64,000 nt of DNA from Sphingopyxis sp. OPL5 (GTDB lineage: Bacteria > Pseudomonadota > Alphaproteobacteria > Sphingomonadales > Sphingomonadaceae), in the NCBI RefSeq assembly GCF_003797775.2, contig NZ_CP060725.1, forward strand, positions 558,001 through 622,000. The letters run 5' to 3'. Numbering within the stretch: position 1 is the stretch's first letter; each line of letters opens with the position of its first letter. This document shows, piece after piece, positions 26,346 through 35,042 of the stretch. The notes under the pieces are model-generated. The model did not search any database, was not told the DNA's origin, and saw nothing but the letters and a program-made list of their open reading frames with translations. A program made the position numbers and the translations under genes.

Positions 26346-27482
26346 ATGAACGATATCAGCCAGGATATTTCGGACGATCCCATCGCCCGCGGGGAATTGC
26401 CCTCCCCGATGGAGCGGCTGGGCCCGCTCTTCGAGCCGGTCCGTCTGGGCGAAATCGACCTCGCCAATCGCATCGCCATGGCGCCGATGACGCGCAGCCG
26501 GGCCGGGCCCGGCGACGTCGCAACGCCGCTCATGGCGAGCTACTATTCTCAGCGGGCCGAGGCGGGACTGATCATAACCGAAGGTACCCAGCCCTCCCCG
26601 GTCGGAAAAGGCTATTGCCGCACGCCCGGAATAACGAGCGACGAGCAACAGAGCGGCTGGCGCCTGACGGTCGATGCCGTGCACGCCCGCGGCGGCCGTA
26701 TCGCATTGCAGCTGATGCATTGCGGCCGCGTTGCGGCACGTGTGAACAAGGAAGACGACAGCGAAATCGTCGCCCCGTCGGCGATCCGGGCCCGCGGAAC
26801 GATCTTCACCGATCGCGACGGTCTCGTGCCGATGGACGAGCCGCGGGCGCTGCGCGAAGACGAAATCGCCGCGGTGATCGATGATTATATGACGGCGGCC
26901 CGCGCCGCTCGTGCCGCCGGGTTCGACGCCGTGGAAATTCATTGCGCGAGCGGCTATCTCCCGATGCAGTTCCTCTCGCCGAGTTCGAACCACCGCACCG
27001 ACGGATACGGCGGAAGTGTCGAGAAGCGCTGCCGCTTCCCCGTCGAGCTCCTGGAGGCAGTAAGCCGGGCTATCGGCAGCGGCCGCGTCGGTTTCCGCAT
27101 CTGCCCGGGCTTTGACTATAACGATGTCCAGGACGATGATCCCGAGGCAAGCTACGGCGAGCTTCTGCGGGCGCTCTCGCCCCTGGGTTTAGCCTATCTC
27201 CACCTCATTCGTCTTCGCCTGCCGGATCGTGACACGCTCGACCTCGTCCGGTCCGCCTGGGACGGACCGCTGATCCTCAACAACGAGCTCACGCCCGAAA
27301 CCGCGGCCGCAGCCGTCAGCGCAGGCATCGCCGACGCGGTCTCCTTTGGACGTCCCTTCATCGGAAATCCCGACCTCGTCGAACGTCTGCGCCGCGGCGC
27401 CCCGCTCGCCGGATTCGATCCCGCCTGTCTCTATACCCCCGGCCCGCAGGGCTACACCGACTATCCTGCACTCGGAGATTAG
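26346..27482 (+). CDS. Old yellow enzyme-family flavin oxidoreductase
   Basis: A 378-residue single-domain OYE with MAPMTRSRA, GGRIALQLMHCGR, SPSSNHRTDGYGGSVEKR and FGRPFIGNPDL. In the active site His199 and Tyr204 of EIHCASGYL are kept, but the second substrate-binding His/Asn found in most OYEs is Ser202 here. The enzyme should reduce an enone with NAD(P)H, or act in reverse on a saturated ketone; the Ser change may alter substrate binding. It is eight bases downstream of the DUF1214 gene. Confidence 0.85.
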   Translation: MNDISQDISDDPIARGELPSPMERLGPLFEPVRLGEIDLANRIAMAPMTRSRAGPGDVATPLMASYYSQRAEAGLIITEGTQPSPVGKGYCRTPGITSDEQQSGWRLTVDAVHARGGRIALQLMHCGRVAARVNKEDDSEIVAPSAIRARGTIFTDRDGLVPMDEPRALREDEIAAVIDDYMTAARAARAAGFDAVEIHCASGYLPMQFLSPSSNHRTDGYGGSVEKRCRFPVELLEAVSRAIGSGRVGFRICPGFDYNDVQDDDPEASYGELLRALSPLGLAYLHLIRLRLPDRDTLDLVRSAWDGPLILNNELTPETAAAAVSAGIADAVSFGRPFIGNPDLVERLRRGAPLAGFDPACLYTPGPQGYTDYPALGD

Positions 27483-27487
27483 CCGCC

Positions 27488-27913
27488 ATGTCACGCCAGT
27501 CAGCCCTCGACCAGATTGCCGCCGCGCGCGGCAAGCTTCCCCGCGAGCATATCGAGGCGGCGGTCAGGGATTTTCAGGCCACATACCGGGTCAAGGACTG
27601 GGAAAAGCGCGCATCGCTCCTTTCCGAAGATGTCGTCTTCGAGGACACCGTCGGCGTGCCCCCGCCCGCGATCGGGCGCGACGCCGCCGCGGACTATTTT
27701 CGCCTGATCATAGGGACGGGCTGGGACGTCGAAATGGAACCCGAGAAGATCATCGTGATGGGCGACGAAGCCTTCGTGATCACGCGAGGCAGCTGGGGCG
27801 TCCGCGGCGAGGTTCCCGCGCGCCTGCACCTCATCCACAATTTCAGGTTCAACGACCGCGGCGAAATCGCCCATGTTCGCATTGCCTATGACGAGGGCTG
27901 TCTGTTCGACTGA
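27488..27913 (+). CDS. NTF2/SnoaL-fold protein, ketosteroid-isomerase-like
   Basis: A 141-residue NTF2-fold protein (FQATYRVKDWEKRASLLSED, FEDTVGVPPPAIGRDAAADY, FRFNDRGEIAHVRIAYDEG). The size is close to Delta5-3-ketosteroid isomerases, though their Tyr/Asp/Asp site was not verified by alignment. It begins five bases after the OYE stop and ends the operon that starts at 25258. It converges on the SDR at 27921 with a seven-base gap and no clear terminator. Confidence 0.75.
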   Translation: MSRQSALDQIAAARGKLPREHIEAAVRDFQATYRVKDWEKRASLLSEDVVFEDTVGVPPPAIGRDAAADYFRLIIGTGWDVEMEPEKIIVMGDEAFVITRGSWGVRGEVPARLHLIHNFRFNDRGEIAHVRIAYDEGCLFD

Positions 27914-27920
27914 ACCGCTG

Positions 27921-28682
27921 TCAGGGTCCAGGCTCGGAAGGCACGAAGGTCGAGAGCAGCGCCGCATCGGCGATATGGGCCTGACCATTCACATATCCCG
28001 CGGCCGGACTGGCAAGCCACAACGCAAGCTCGGCCACATGCTGCGCCGAGCCCATGTCACGGAGCGCTACTCGCTGCAGGTCGGCCGGCGCAACAATACC
28101 GCTGTCCTCGCCCCCGATCATCGGGGTCGCGACCGCGCCCGGGCAGATGGCATTGATGCGCACGCCCCGTGCCGCAAAGGCGGGGGTGCAGGATTTGACG
28201 AGGCCGATCACGCCATGTTTGGCGGCACTGTACGCAGGGCTTTCGTGCAGGCCCAGCAGGCCCGCCGTCGACGATGTGACGACCACGGCGCCGCCAGGCC
28301 TCATCGCGGGAAGCAGGCTCTTGATGCCGAGAAAAACGCCCTTGAGGTTGATCGCGACATGACGGTCGAAAAGCGCCTCGTCGGTCGCCTCGAGGCCGTC
28401 CATGGGCCCGAGATATCCAGCGTTGAGAAAGGCCACATCGACGCCGCCTGCCGCATGCACCGCCGCTGCGACCATCGCCTCGTTCGCCGCCGCGCTGGCG
28501 ACGTCGACTTCGATGGCGACCGCCCCATTCCCTATGTCGCCAGCCAGCTGTCGTACGCCTTCGGCGTTGAGATCGGCAGCAAAGACCCGGGCGCCCTCTT
28601 GCGCGAAGCGGATCGCAGCGGCCTTGCCGATACCCGAGGCCGCGCCGGTTACCAGCACGGCCTTCCCGGCAAATATGGTCAT
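27921..28682 (-). CDS. SDR-family oxidoreductase (last gene of the PAPS operon)
   Basis: A 253-residue classical SDR with TGAASGIGKA, FLNAGY, serine in VTSSTAG and catalytic YSAAK. The start overlaps the preceding SDR stop (ATGA). It is the last gene of the operon SDR-cysD-cysNC-cysQ-SDR-SDR. Its tight coupling to sulfate-activation genes suggests it acts in the same branch, perhaps producing or consuming a hydroxyl that is sulfonated (inference). Confidence 0.82.
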   Translation of the reverse strand: MTIFAGKAVLVTGAASGIGKAAAIRFAQEGARVFAADLNAEGVRQLAGDIGNGAVAIEVDVASAAANEAMVAAAVHAAGGVDVAFLNAGYLGPMDGLEATDEALFDRHVAINLKGVFLGIKSLLPAMRPGGAVVVTSSTAGLLGLHESPAYSAAKHGVIGLVKSCTPAFAARGVRINAICPGAVATPMIGGEDSGIVAPADLQRVALRDMGSAQHVAELALWLASPAAGYVNGQAHIADAALLSTFVPSEPGP

Positions 28683-29461
28683 AGCGGCATATACTCCCCA
28701 CCGTTCACATCGAGCGTCGCGCCCGTCACGCTGGAGAAATAGTCCGAAACGAGCGCAAGTGCAGCCCTTGCATATTCCTCGTCCGCCGGCACCCGGTTGA
28801 GGGCGAGGCCGCCGGCAATGCCGGCGATCGATTCCGATACGCTCGGGCCACCGTCGGCCTCCTGCTGCTCGAGCCAGGCCCGCGCGGGCGGACTGATCGT
28901 CCAGCCGAAGGAGGGCGTATTGAAGCGGATGTTCTTGGGCCCCAGTTCGATCGCGAGATAACGCGTCAGCGCCGACTGCGCCGCCTTCGTCGCGGCATAG
29001 CCGCCCTGGTTCATGACATGCTTGCGCGCGACCTGGCTGCCGATATTGACGATGGCGCCGCCGCCCTGGCGTTCCATCTGCGGAACCACCGCGCGGATCA
29101 TGCGAAGCGTCCCGAGGACTGTCACGTCGAAGGCACGCGCAAGTTCGTCGAGATCGATGTCCATGACGGGCTTGATATCGCCCGGCCGATAGGCGCTGTT
29201 GACGAGCCCGTCGATCATCCCGAATGCTGCAACCGTCTGCTCGGCCACCGCCGCGCAGTCGGCATCGCTCGTGATGTCCGCCTGGATCGCGATCATTCGC
29301 GCGCCGGCGGGAGCCGATGCGGCGACCTCGGCCATGATCGCACCCGAGCGCGAGACCATCGCGACGTCCGCCCCGAGACGCGCCGCCTCTTCCGCGATGA
29401 CGCGGCCGAGACCGGGCCCGATGCCGGTGATGATGACCGACTTGCCCGTAAGGAGCGTCAT
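28679..29461 (-). CDS. SDR-family oxidoreductase (PAPS operon)
   Basis: A 260-residue SDR with the less common cofactor motif ITGIGPGLG, VNSAYRPG in place of NNAG, and catalytic YAATK. The ending LDVNGGEYMPL is typical. The ATG at 29461 overlaps the cysQ stop (ATGA) and the gene overlaps the last SDR as well, so all are one transcript. The glycine-rich loop resembles SDRs acting on CoA- or steroid-type substrates, but no specific activity is assigned. Confidence 0.82.
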   Translation of the reverse strand: MTLLTGKSVIITGIGPGLGRVIAEEAARLGADVAMVSRSGAIMAEVAASAPAGARMIAIQADITSDADCAAVAEQTVAAFGMIDGLVNSAYRPGDIKPVMDIDLDELARAFDVTVLGTLRMIRAVVPQMERQGGGAIVNIGSQVARKHVMNQGGYAATKAAQSALTRYLAIELGPKNIRFNTPSFGWTISPPARAWLEQQEADGGPSVSESIAGIAGGLALNRVPADEEYARAALALVSDYFSSVTGATLDVNGGEYMPL

Positions 29462-30207
29462 GCCGCGACTTGCTGCGGGAGCGCCTTCACCGCGGCAAGC
29501 ACCGCTTCGGCATGGTCTTTCCGGCAGACGAGAAGGTCGGGCATATAGGTATCCGACTGGTTGTAGACGAGCGGACTGCCGTCGATCCGGCTGCAGTGGA
29601 GCCCATGGGCGAGCGCGACCGCAACCGGCGCGCAGCTGTCCCATTCGAACTGGCCGCCGCTGTGAAGATAGATATCGGCCTCACCGCGGACGATCGCCAT
29701 CGCCTTGGCCCCGGCCGATCCCATCGGCACCAGTTCGGCGTCGAGGGCGGCGGCGACTTCGGTCGCCTCGCGCGCCGGACGCGTCCGGCTCACCACCATC
29801 CTGAGCCGTGCGGGCGCAGGCGGCACCGCCGCAGGCCGATCGGTGCGCAGGACAACTCCCGCTCCCGGAAGCGCCACCGCGCCGACAGTCGCGACTCCAT
29901 CGATCGCAAGGCCCACATGCACCGCCCAGTCGGCGCGCGCCTCCCCATATTCGCGCGTGCCGTCGACCGGGTCGATAATCCAGACGCGCGACTTGCCGAG
30001 CCGTTCGTCGGTGTCCTTGCTTTCTTCGGAGAGCAGCCCGTCGTCGGGCCGCTGTTCGCGCAGCGCATGGACAAGGAACTGGTTGGCCGTCGCATCGCCG
30101 GCCTTTCCGAGCGCCTTGAGCGAGAGCATCCCGCTTTCGCGCACCGAGAGAAGGATCGCCCCAGCGCGCTCTGCGAGCTGCGTTGCAAGTTCCGCATCAT
30201 CCAACAT
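29458..30207 (-). CDS. cysQ: 3'(2'),5'-bisphosphate nucleotidase, CysQ-like
   Basis: A 249-residue inositol-monophosphatase-fold enzyme with the metal sites LLSEESKD, WIIDPVDGTREYG and QFEWDSCAP. CysQ removes the 3'-phosphate from PAP, the product left after PAPS-dependent sulfonation. GAGG precedes the ATG, and the cysNC stop is ten bases upstream. Placing PAP removal beside PAPS synthesis fits a high-flux sulfotransferase reaction. Because no PAPS reductase (cysH) is near, a purely assimilatory role is less likely. Confidence 0.85.
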   Translation of the reverse strand: MLDDAELATQLAERAGAILLSVRESGMLSLKALGKAGDATANQFLVHALREQRPDDGLLSEESKDTDERLGKSRVWIIDPVDGTREYGEARADWAVHVGLAIDGVATVGAVALPGAGVVLRTDRPAAVPPAPARLRMVVSRTRPAREATEVAAALDAELVPMGSAGAKAMAIVRGEADIYLHSGGQFEWDSCAPVAVALAHGLHCSRIDGSPLVYNQSDTYMPDLLVCRKDHAEAVLAAVKALPQQVAA

Positions 30208-30217
30208 GGTCAGGACC

Positions 30218-32140
30218 TCACTTCAGCGGCATGATGGCGCGCACGATATATTCGGCGGCCTCCTGCGGCGACATTTCGACGGTGTTCACGCGGATCTCGG
30301 GCGATGTCGGAGCCTCATAGGGGCTGTCGATGCCCGTGAAGTTCTTGAGATCGCCCGCACGCGCCTTCTTGTAGAGTCCCTTGACGTCGCGCGCTTCGGC
30401 GACTTCGAGCGGCGTGTCGACGAATATCTCGATGAACTCGCCGTCGGGCATCATCGAGCGCACGAGCTCGCGGTCGGCCTTGAAGGGCGAGATGAAGGCG
30501 GTGATGACGATCAGGCCGGCATCCGCCATCAGCTTCGCAACCTCGCCGACGCGGCGGATATTCTCGATCCGGTCCGCTTCGGTGAAGCCGAGGTCCTTGT
30601 TGAGCCCGTGGCGGATATTGTCCCCGTCGAGAAGGAAGGTGTGGCGGTTCATGACCGCGAGGACCTTCTCGAGCTCGTTCGCGATCGTCGACTTGCCCGA
30701 ACCCGACAGGCCGGTGAACCAGAGAACGCGCGGCTTCTGGTTCTTCAGCGCAGCATGCATGTCGCGGCTGATATCGGTCGACTGCCAATGGACATTCTGC
30801 GCACGGCGCAGGCTGAAATGCAGCATGCCGGCACCGACGGTGCGGTTCGTGATCTTGTCGATCAGGATATAGCCGCCGAGCGCGCGGTTGTCGTTATAGG
30901 CCTCGAAGACGAGCGGCTTGTCGGTCGAAATCTCGGCGACGCCAATCGCATTCAGTTCGAGGGTCTTGGCCGCCAGATGTTCCATCGTGTTGACGTTGAT
31001 CTGATACTTCGGCTGCTGGACCGTGACCGACACGGTCTGGGAGCCCATCTTCAGCCAATAAGCGCGTCCGACATGCATCGGCTCGTCGTCCATCCAGACG
31101 ATGGTGGATTCGAACTGGTCGGCCGCTTCGGGCGGACCATCGGCCGCGGCGATCACGTCGCCGCGCGAACAATCGACCTCGTCGGCGAGCGTCAGCGTCA
31201 CCGACTGGCCCGCGACGGCTTCCTCAAGGTCGCCGTCGAGCGTGACGACGCGGCTGACGGTCGACGTCTTGCCGCTCGGCAGGATGCGGACGGCGTCGCC
31301 CGGCGCGATCCGACCAGTCGCGACCTGCCCCGAGAAACCGCGGAAGTCGAGGTTCGGACGGTTGACCCACTGGACCGGCATGCGGAACGGGCGCGCCTGC
31401 GCCGACAATTGGTCGACCTCGACCGTCTCGAGATGTTCCATCAGCGCCGGACCCTGGTACCAGGGGGTGTTGTCCGACGGGCCGGTGATATTGTTGCCCT
31501 TGAAACCCGAGATCGGGATCGCTGTGAATTCCTTGATGCCGATCGAGGTGGCGAAGGCGCGATAATCGGCCAGAATATCGTCGAAGACCTTCCGGTCGTA
31601 GCCGACGAGATCCATCTTGTTCACCGCAAGCACGATATTGCGGATTCCGATAAGGTGCGCGAGGAAGCTGTGCCGCCGCGTCTGCGTCAAGACACCCTTG
31701 CGCGCGTCGATCAGGATGACGGCCAGGTCGGCGGTCGAGGCGCCGGTGACCATGTTGCGCGTGTACTGCTCATGCCCCGGGGTATCGGCGACAATGAACT
31801 TGCGCTTCTCGGTGGTGAAGAAGCGGTAGGCGACATCGATGGTGATCCCCTGCTCGCGCTCGGCCGCGAGGCCGTCGACGAGCAGGGCAAAATCGATTTC
31901 GCCCCCCTGCGTACCGACACGCTTGCTGTCGGCCTCGAGCGCTGCCAGTTGATCCTCGAAGATCATCTTGCTGTCGTAGAGGAGGCGGCCGATCAGCGTC
32001 GACTTGCCGTCGTCGACCGAGCCGCAGGTGATGAAGCGCAGCAGCGTCTTGTGCTGATGCTGATCGAGATAGGCGTCGATATCTTCGGCGATGAGAGCAT
32101 CGGTCTTGTAGACCGGCTCGTCGGTCAGGGTCTCGACCAT
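30218..32140 (-). CDS. cysNC: Bifunctional sulfate adenylyltransferase subunit 1 / adenylylsulfate kinase
   Basis: A 640-residue fusion. Residues about 30-440 are the EF-Tu-like CysN GTPase (P-loop [21 protein letters not shown]). Residues about 450-640 are APS kinase (P-loop [25 protein letters not shown]). With CysD it makes APS, which the kinase domain phosphorylates to PAPS. The start overlaps the cysD stop by one base. The fused form is common in alphaproteobacteria. Its place between SDR genes in a steroid cluster is the unusual point. Confidence 0.93.
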   Translation of the reverse strand: MVETLTDEPVYKTDALIAEDIDAYLDQHQHKTLLRFITCGSVDDGKSTLIGRLLYDSKMIFEDQLAALEADSKRVGTQGGEIDFALLVDGLAAEREQGITIDVAYRFFTTEKRKFIVADTPGHEQYTRNMVTGASTADLAVILIDARKGVLTQTRRHSFLAHLIGIRNIVLAVNKMDLVGYDRKVFDDILADYRAFATSIGIKEFTAIPISGFKGNNITGPSDNTPWYQGPALMEHLETVEVDQLSAQARPFRMPVQWVNRPNLDFRGFSGQVATGRIAPGDAVRILPSGKTSTVSRVVTLDGDLEEAVAGQSVTLTLADEVDCSRGDVIAAADGPPEAADQFESTIVWMDDEPMHVGRAYWLKMGSQTVSVTVQQPKYQINVNTMEHLAAKTLELNAIGVAEISTDKPLVFEAYNDNRALGGYILIDKITNRTVGAGMLHFSLRRAQNVHWQSTDISRDMHAALKNQKPRVLWFTGLSGSGKSTIANELEKVLAVMNRHTFLLDGDNIRHGLNKDLGFTEADRIENIRRVGEVAKLMADAGLIVITAFISPFKADRELVRSMMPDGEFIEIFVDTPLEVAEARDVKGLYKKARAGDLKNFTGIDSPYEAPTSPEIRVNTVEMSPQEAAEYIVRAIMPLK

Positions 32141-33045
32141 CAGAAATACCCCTCTTGCTTCTTCTTCTCCATGCCAGCGCCGCCGGCATCCTTGTCGATC
32201 GCGCGGCCTTGCCTTTCGCTGGTCGTCGTCAGCAGCGTTTCCTGAATGATTTCGGACAGGGTAGCCGCCTCGCTCTCGACCGCTCCGGTGAGCGGGTAGC
32301 AGCCGAGGGTGCGGAAGCGGATCGACCGCTCGACGGGTACTTCGCCTTCTGCGAGCGGGAACCGTTCGTCATCGACCATCAGCAGCATCCCGTCGCGCTC
32401 GACGGTGGGCCTTGGCGCCGCGAAATAGAGCGGGACGATCGGAATGTCGTTGAGCTGGATATATTGCCAGACATCGAGCTCGGTCCAGTTCGAGATCGGG
32501 AAGACGCGGATGCTTTCGCCCTTGGCCTTGCGCGCGTTGTAGAGATTCCAGAGCTCAGGCCGCTGGTTTTTCGGGTCCCAGCCATGGCTCGCGGTGCGGA
32601 ACGAGAAGATGCGCTCTTTCGCGCGGCTCTTTTCCTCGTCACGCCTTGCGCCGCCAAAGGCCGCGTCGAAGCCATATTTGTCGAGCGCCTGCTTCAGCCC
32701 CTCGGTTTTCCACATGTCGGTGTGAAGCGCCCCATGGTCGAACGGATTGATCCCGCGCTCGGCCGCTTCCGGATTCTGGTAGACGAGCAGATCCATGCCG
32801 ATCTCGGCCGCCATCTTGTCGCGCAGCTCGTACATGGCCTTGAACTTCCACGTCGTATCGACGTGCAGCAGCGGAAACGGCGGCGGCGAAGGGTAGAAGG
32901 CCTTCCGCGCGAGATGGAGCATTACCGCGCTGTCCTTACCGACGCTGTAGAGCATCACCGGCCGTTCGACCTCGCTCACCACTTCACGCATGATGTGGAT
33001 GGCCTCGGCTTCAAGCCGCTCGAGATGGGTAAGCGCGCGGGTCAC
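32140..33045 (-). CDS. cysD: Sulfate adenylyltransferase subunit 2
   Basis: A 301-residue CysD with the PP-loop [11 protein letters not shown], the segments [20 protein letters not shown] and [11 protein letters not shown], and the C-terminal [12 protein letters not shown]. Together with CysN it adenylates sulfate. GTG at 33045 overlaps the SDR stop (GTGA) with a GGGGGG about eight bases upstream; an in-frame GTG at 33054 is the alternative. Only activation genes are present here; no cysH, cysI or cysJ is visible in the window. Confidence 0.93.
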   Translation of the reverse strand: MTRALTHLERLEAEAIHIMREVVSEVERPVMLYSVGKDSAVMLHLARKAFYPSPPPFPLLHVDTTWKFKAMYELRDKMAAEIGMDLLVYQNPEAAERGINPFDHGALHTDMWKTEGLKQALDKYGFDAAFGGARRDEEKSRAKERIFSFRTASHGWDPKNQRPELWNLYNARKAKGESIRVFPISNWTELDVWQYIQLNDIPIVPLYFAAPRPTVERDGMLLMVDDERFPLAEGEVPVERSIRFRTLGCYPLTGAVESEAATLSEIIQETLLTTTSERQGRAIDKDAGGAGMEKKKQEGYF

Positions 33046-33818
33046 AGGTTCCACCCCCCGTCGCAGCTGATCGTCTGCCCGGTCACATAACCGGCGCGTG
33101 CCGACGCAAGGAACACCGCCGTCTCGGCGACCTCCTCGGGAAGACCGTAGCGATGGAGCGCGATCGTCGCTTGCACCTGCTCATGCCAGGCGGCGTCGAA
33201 GGCGGTGTCCTTCAGGCGATGAAAGATGCCGGCATCGATCACGCCGATCGCGATCGTGTTGGCCCGGACGCCATTGCCGCCCTCCTCGCGGGCGATGCCC
33301 TTCATCAGCTGCTGGATCGCGCCCTTCGGAGCGACCGAGAGCACGTCGCGCTCGGGCCACTTCCCCACCCCGGCCGAACCGATGTGAACATAGGAGCCGC
33401 CCGACTTGCGAAGTTCGGGAAGGGTCGCGTGAACGATGTTGAAGAAGCCGTTTACATCATTGTCGACGACCTTGCGCCACTCGTCGGGCGTCACCTCATG
33501 GATCATCCGCATCTGGATGTCGTAGCCGGTCGCCACGATGACCGTGTGCAGACGGCCGAATTTGGCAACCAGTTCGGCCACCGCCTTCTGGATGCTGGCA
33601 GGATCGGTAACATCGAGCTGAACGAGCTCGACCTTGCCGCCATGTGTGGCAGCGTCGTTCGCCGCTTCGCTCGCGCCGTCGCGATTGTTGCGATAGGTGA
33701 TGGCGACATTCGCGCCCGCTGCCGCAAGGCGCTCGGAAATGACCTGGCCGGTGCCTCCGCTGCCGCCGACGACGAGCGCAACGCCATCCGGAAAATCGGA
33801 CCCAAGGGAACGAATCAC
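33042..33818 (-). CDS. SDR-fold protein lacking the catalytic tyrosine (first gene of PAPS operon)
   Basis: A 258-residue SDR with cofactor loop [10 protein letters not shown] and the usual C-terminal ISCDGGWNL. Lys165 in SVAPKGA aligns with the catalytic lysine, but the tyrosine four residues earlier is Ser161, and the NNAG motif reads VATGYD. It may have a changed mechanism or a non-catalytic role. GTG at 33818 follows GGGAGAGAGAG. It heads the operon with cysD, cysNC and cysQ, and operator D lies upstream. Confidence 0.8.
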   Translation of the reverse strand: MIRSLGSDFPDGVALVVGGSGGTGQVISERLAAAGANVAITYRNNRDGASEAANDAATHGGKVELVQLDVTDPASIQKAVAELVAKFGRLHTVIVATGYDIQMRMIHEVTPDEWRKVVDNDVNGFFNIVHATLPELRKSGGSYVHIGSAGVGKWPERDVLSVAPKGAIQQLMKGIAREEGGNGVRANTIAIGVIDAGIFHRLKDTAFDAAWHEQVQATIALHRYGLPEEVAETAVFLASARAGYVTGQTISCDGGWNL

Positions 33819-33880
33819 GTCTCTCTCTCCCGTTTCATTCGATATTGATTGCCTAATTGCAGATCAAAACAGCTTTGTCG

Positions 33881-33927
33881 ATACGCAACATGCTATTTTT
33901 AATGCATCGAAATGATCATTTGCGTAT
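33881..33927. promoter_or_regulatory. Candidate operator D upstream of the PAPS operon
   Basis: ATACGCAA at 33881-33888 and ATTTGCGTAT at 33918-33927 form an inverted pair, outer span 47 bp, in an AT-rich stretch. It lies about 63 bases upstream of the SDR-cysD-cysNC-cysQ operon and about 180 bases upstream of the divergent Lrp pair. It is one of the cleanest copies of the recurring site. Confidence 0.55.
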
Positions 33928-34063
33928 TTCAGGCGCTTGGATAGATCAGATACTGCGCCGAAGATCGATCCGCATCGCGATCCGACCGACATCGCGCGCA
34001 AATCACGGCATGTGCGCAGAACCGGGTGCCGCCCGGTGACGAGAATGAGCAAAATCGGCGCAA

Positions 34064-34080
34064 ATACGATTGATTTGCGA
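34064..34080. promoter_or_regulatory. Candidate operator E just upstream of Lrp pair 2
   Basis: ATACGAT at 34064-34070 and TTTGCGA at 34074-34080 form a close-spaced version of the recurring half-site. It ends 25 bases before the ATG of the third Lrp gene, a position that would suit autoregulation. Confidence 0.35.
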
Positions 34081-34105
34081 AGGCCGTTCCCATAGTCCAG
34101 CAGCG

Positions 34106-34588
34106 ATGAGCGAAACCCCAGTCAAGAAGCCGCTCGATGATCACGACGAGGCGATCATCGAACTGCTGCGAGAAGATGGCCGCATGGCGGTCCGGACGAT
34201 TGCCGAGCGTGTCGGCCTCAACGAAGCGACGGTGCGTACCCGCATCAGGCGTCTTGAACAGGCTGGCATCATGCGCGTGGTCGCGCGCGTCGATCTCGGC
34301 TCGGCGGGCTATCCCTTTTCGGCGGTCGTCGGGCTCAAGATCAAGGGACGCTCGATCGACGAAGTCGGTCAGGATCTGCTGGCCTTTCCCGAGATTATCT
34401 CGATCCTGTCGGTGATCGGCCGCAACGATCTCGAAATCCAGATCATCGCGCCGACGACCGACGCGCTCAACGAGCTGCTGACAAACCGGATCCCTGCTAT
34501 CTCCGGGATCATCTCGCTCGAGTCCGCGCTCGCGCTGAAAATCCACAAATATGTCCAGCCTTGGGGGCGCTTCGATGAAGGCAATTGA
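34106..34588 (+). CDS. Lrp/AsnC-family transcriptional regulator (pair 2, first member)
   Basis: A 160-residue regulator with the HTH DEAIIELLREDGRMAVRTIA and LNEATVRTRIRRLE, then a RAM domain (VGLKIKGRSIDEVGQDLLAF, VIGRNDLEIQII). ATG at 34106 is used; an upstream in-frame ATG at 34070 would overlap operator E. It resembles the first member of pair 1 in the region MRVVARVDLGSAGY. It overlaps the next Lrp gene by 14 bases. It is divergent from the PAPS operon and may regulate it. Confidence 0.85.
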   Translation: MSETPVKKPLDDHDEAIIELLREDGRMAVRTIAERVGLNEATVRTRIRRLEQAGIMRVVARVDLGSAGYPFSAVVGLKIKGRSIDEVGQDLLAFPEIISILSVIGRNDLEIQIIAPTTDALNELLTNRIPAISGIISLESALALKIHKYVQPWGRFDEGN

Positions 34589-35042
34589 GCTCAGCGACCT
34601 CGATCGCCAGATCCTCGACCGGCTCTCGGTCGACGCGCGGCAGAGCAACCGCGAGATCGCGCGCGACCTCGGGATGACCGAGGGCACGATACGCGCCCGC
34701 CTGAAGCGGCTCTCGGACGAAAATGCGATCCACGTCACCGCGGTGACGAGCTACGATCATCTCCCCGACCCTCTCGTCGCTTACCTCTGGATCCATGTCG
34801 ACACTGCCTTTCCGATGTCGGAAGTGATCGACGCGCTCGTCCAGCAGACCGAAATTTCCTACGTCGCCTCGCTTGTGGGGCGCGCCGATATTCTGGCGAT
34901 CACATGGGTTCGCGATGCAAGCCAGCTGGCCGATTATCTGCACAATACGATCGACCGTATCCCGGGCATCGGCCGAATTCACTATGAGCTGACCCACCGC
35001 CTCATCAAGCACGACTATCGTCTGACGACGATCGTCCGCTAG
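34575..35042 (+). CDS. Lrp/AsnC-family transcriptional regulator (pair 2, second member)
   Basis: A 155-residue regulator with the HTH DRQILDRLSVDARQSNREIA and MTEGTIRARLKRLS and an AsnC-type C-terminal domain. It starts inside the previous gene, 14 bases before that stop. Its closest relative in the window is the second member of pair 1. Its stop shares the palindrome CTAG at 35039-35042 with the stop of the convergent hydrolase gene. Confidence 0.85.
   Translation: MKAIELSDLDRQILDRLSVDARQSNREIARDLGMTEGTIRARLKRLSDENAIHVTAVTSYDHLPDPLVAYLWIHVDTAFPMSEVIDALVQQTEISYVASLVGRADILAITWVRDASQLADYLHNTIDRIPGIGRIHYELTHRLIKHDYRLTTIVR

Noticed and set aside
29705..32245. An 846-codon plus-strand frame opposite cysQ and cysNC
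   Set aside because: Long only because the GC-rich cys genes have few stops in that antisense frame. No domain is recognisable.
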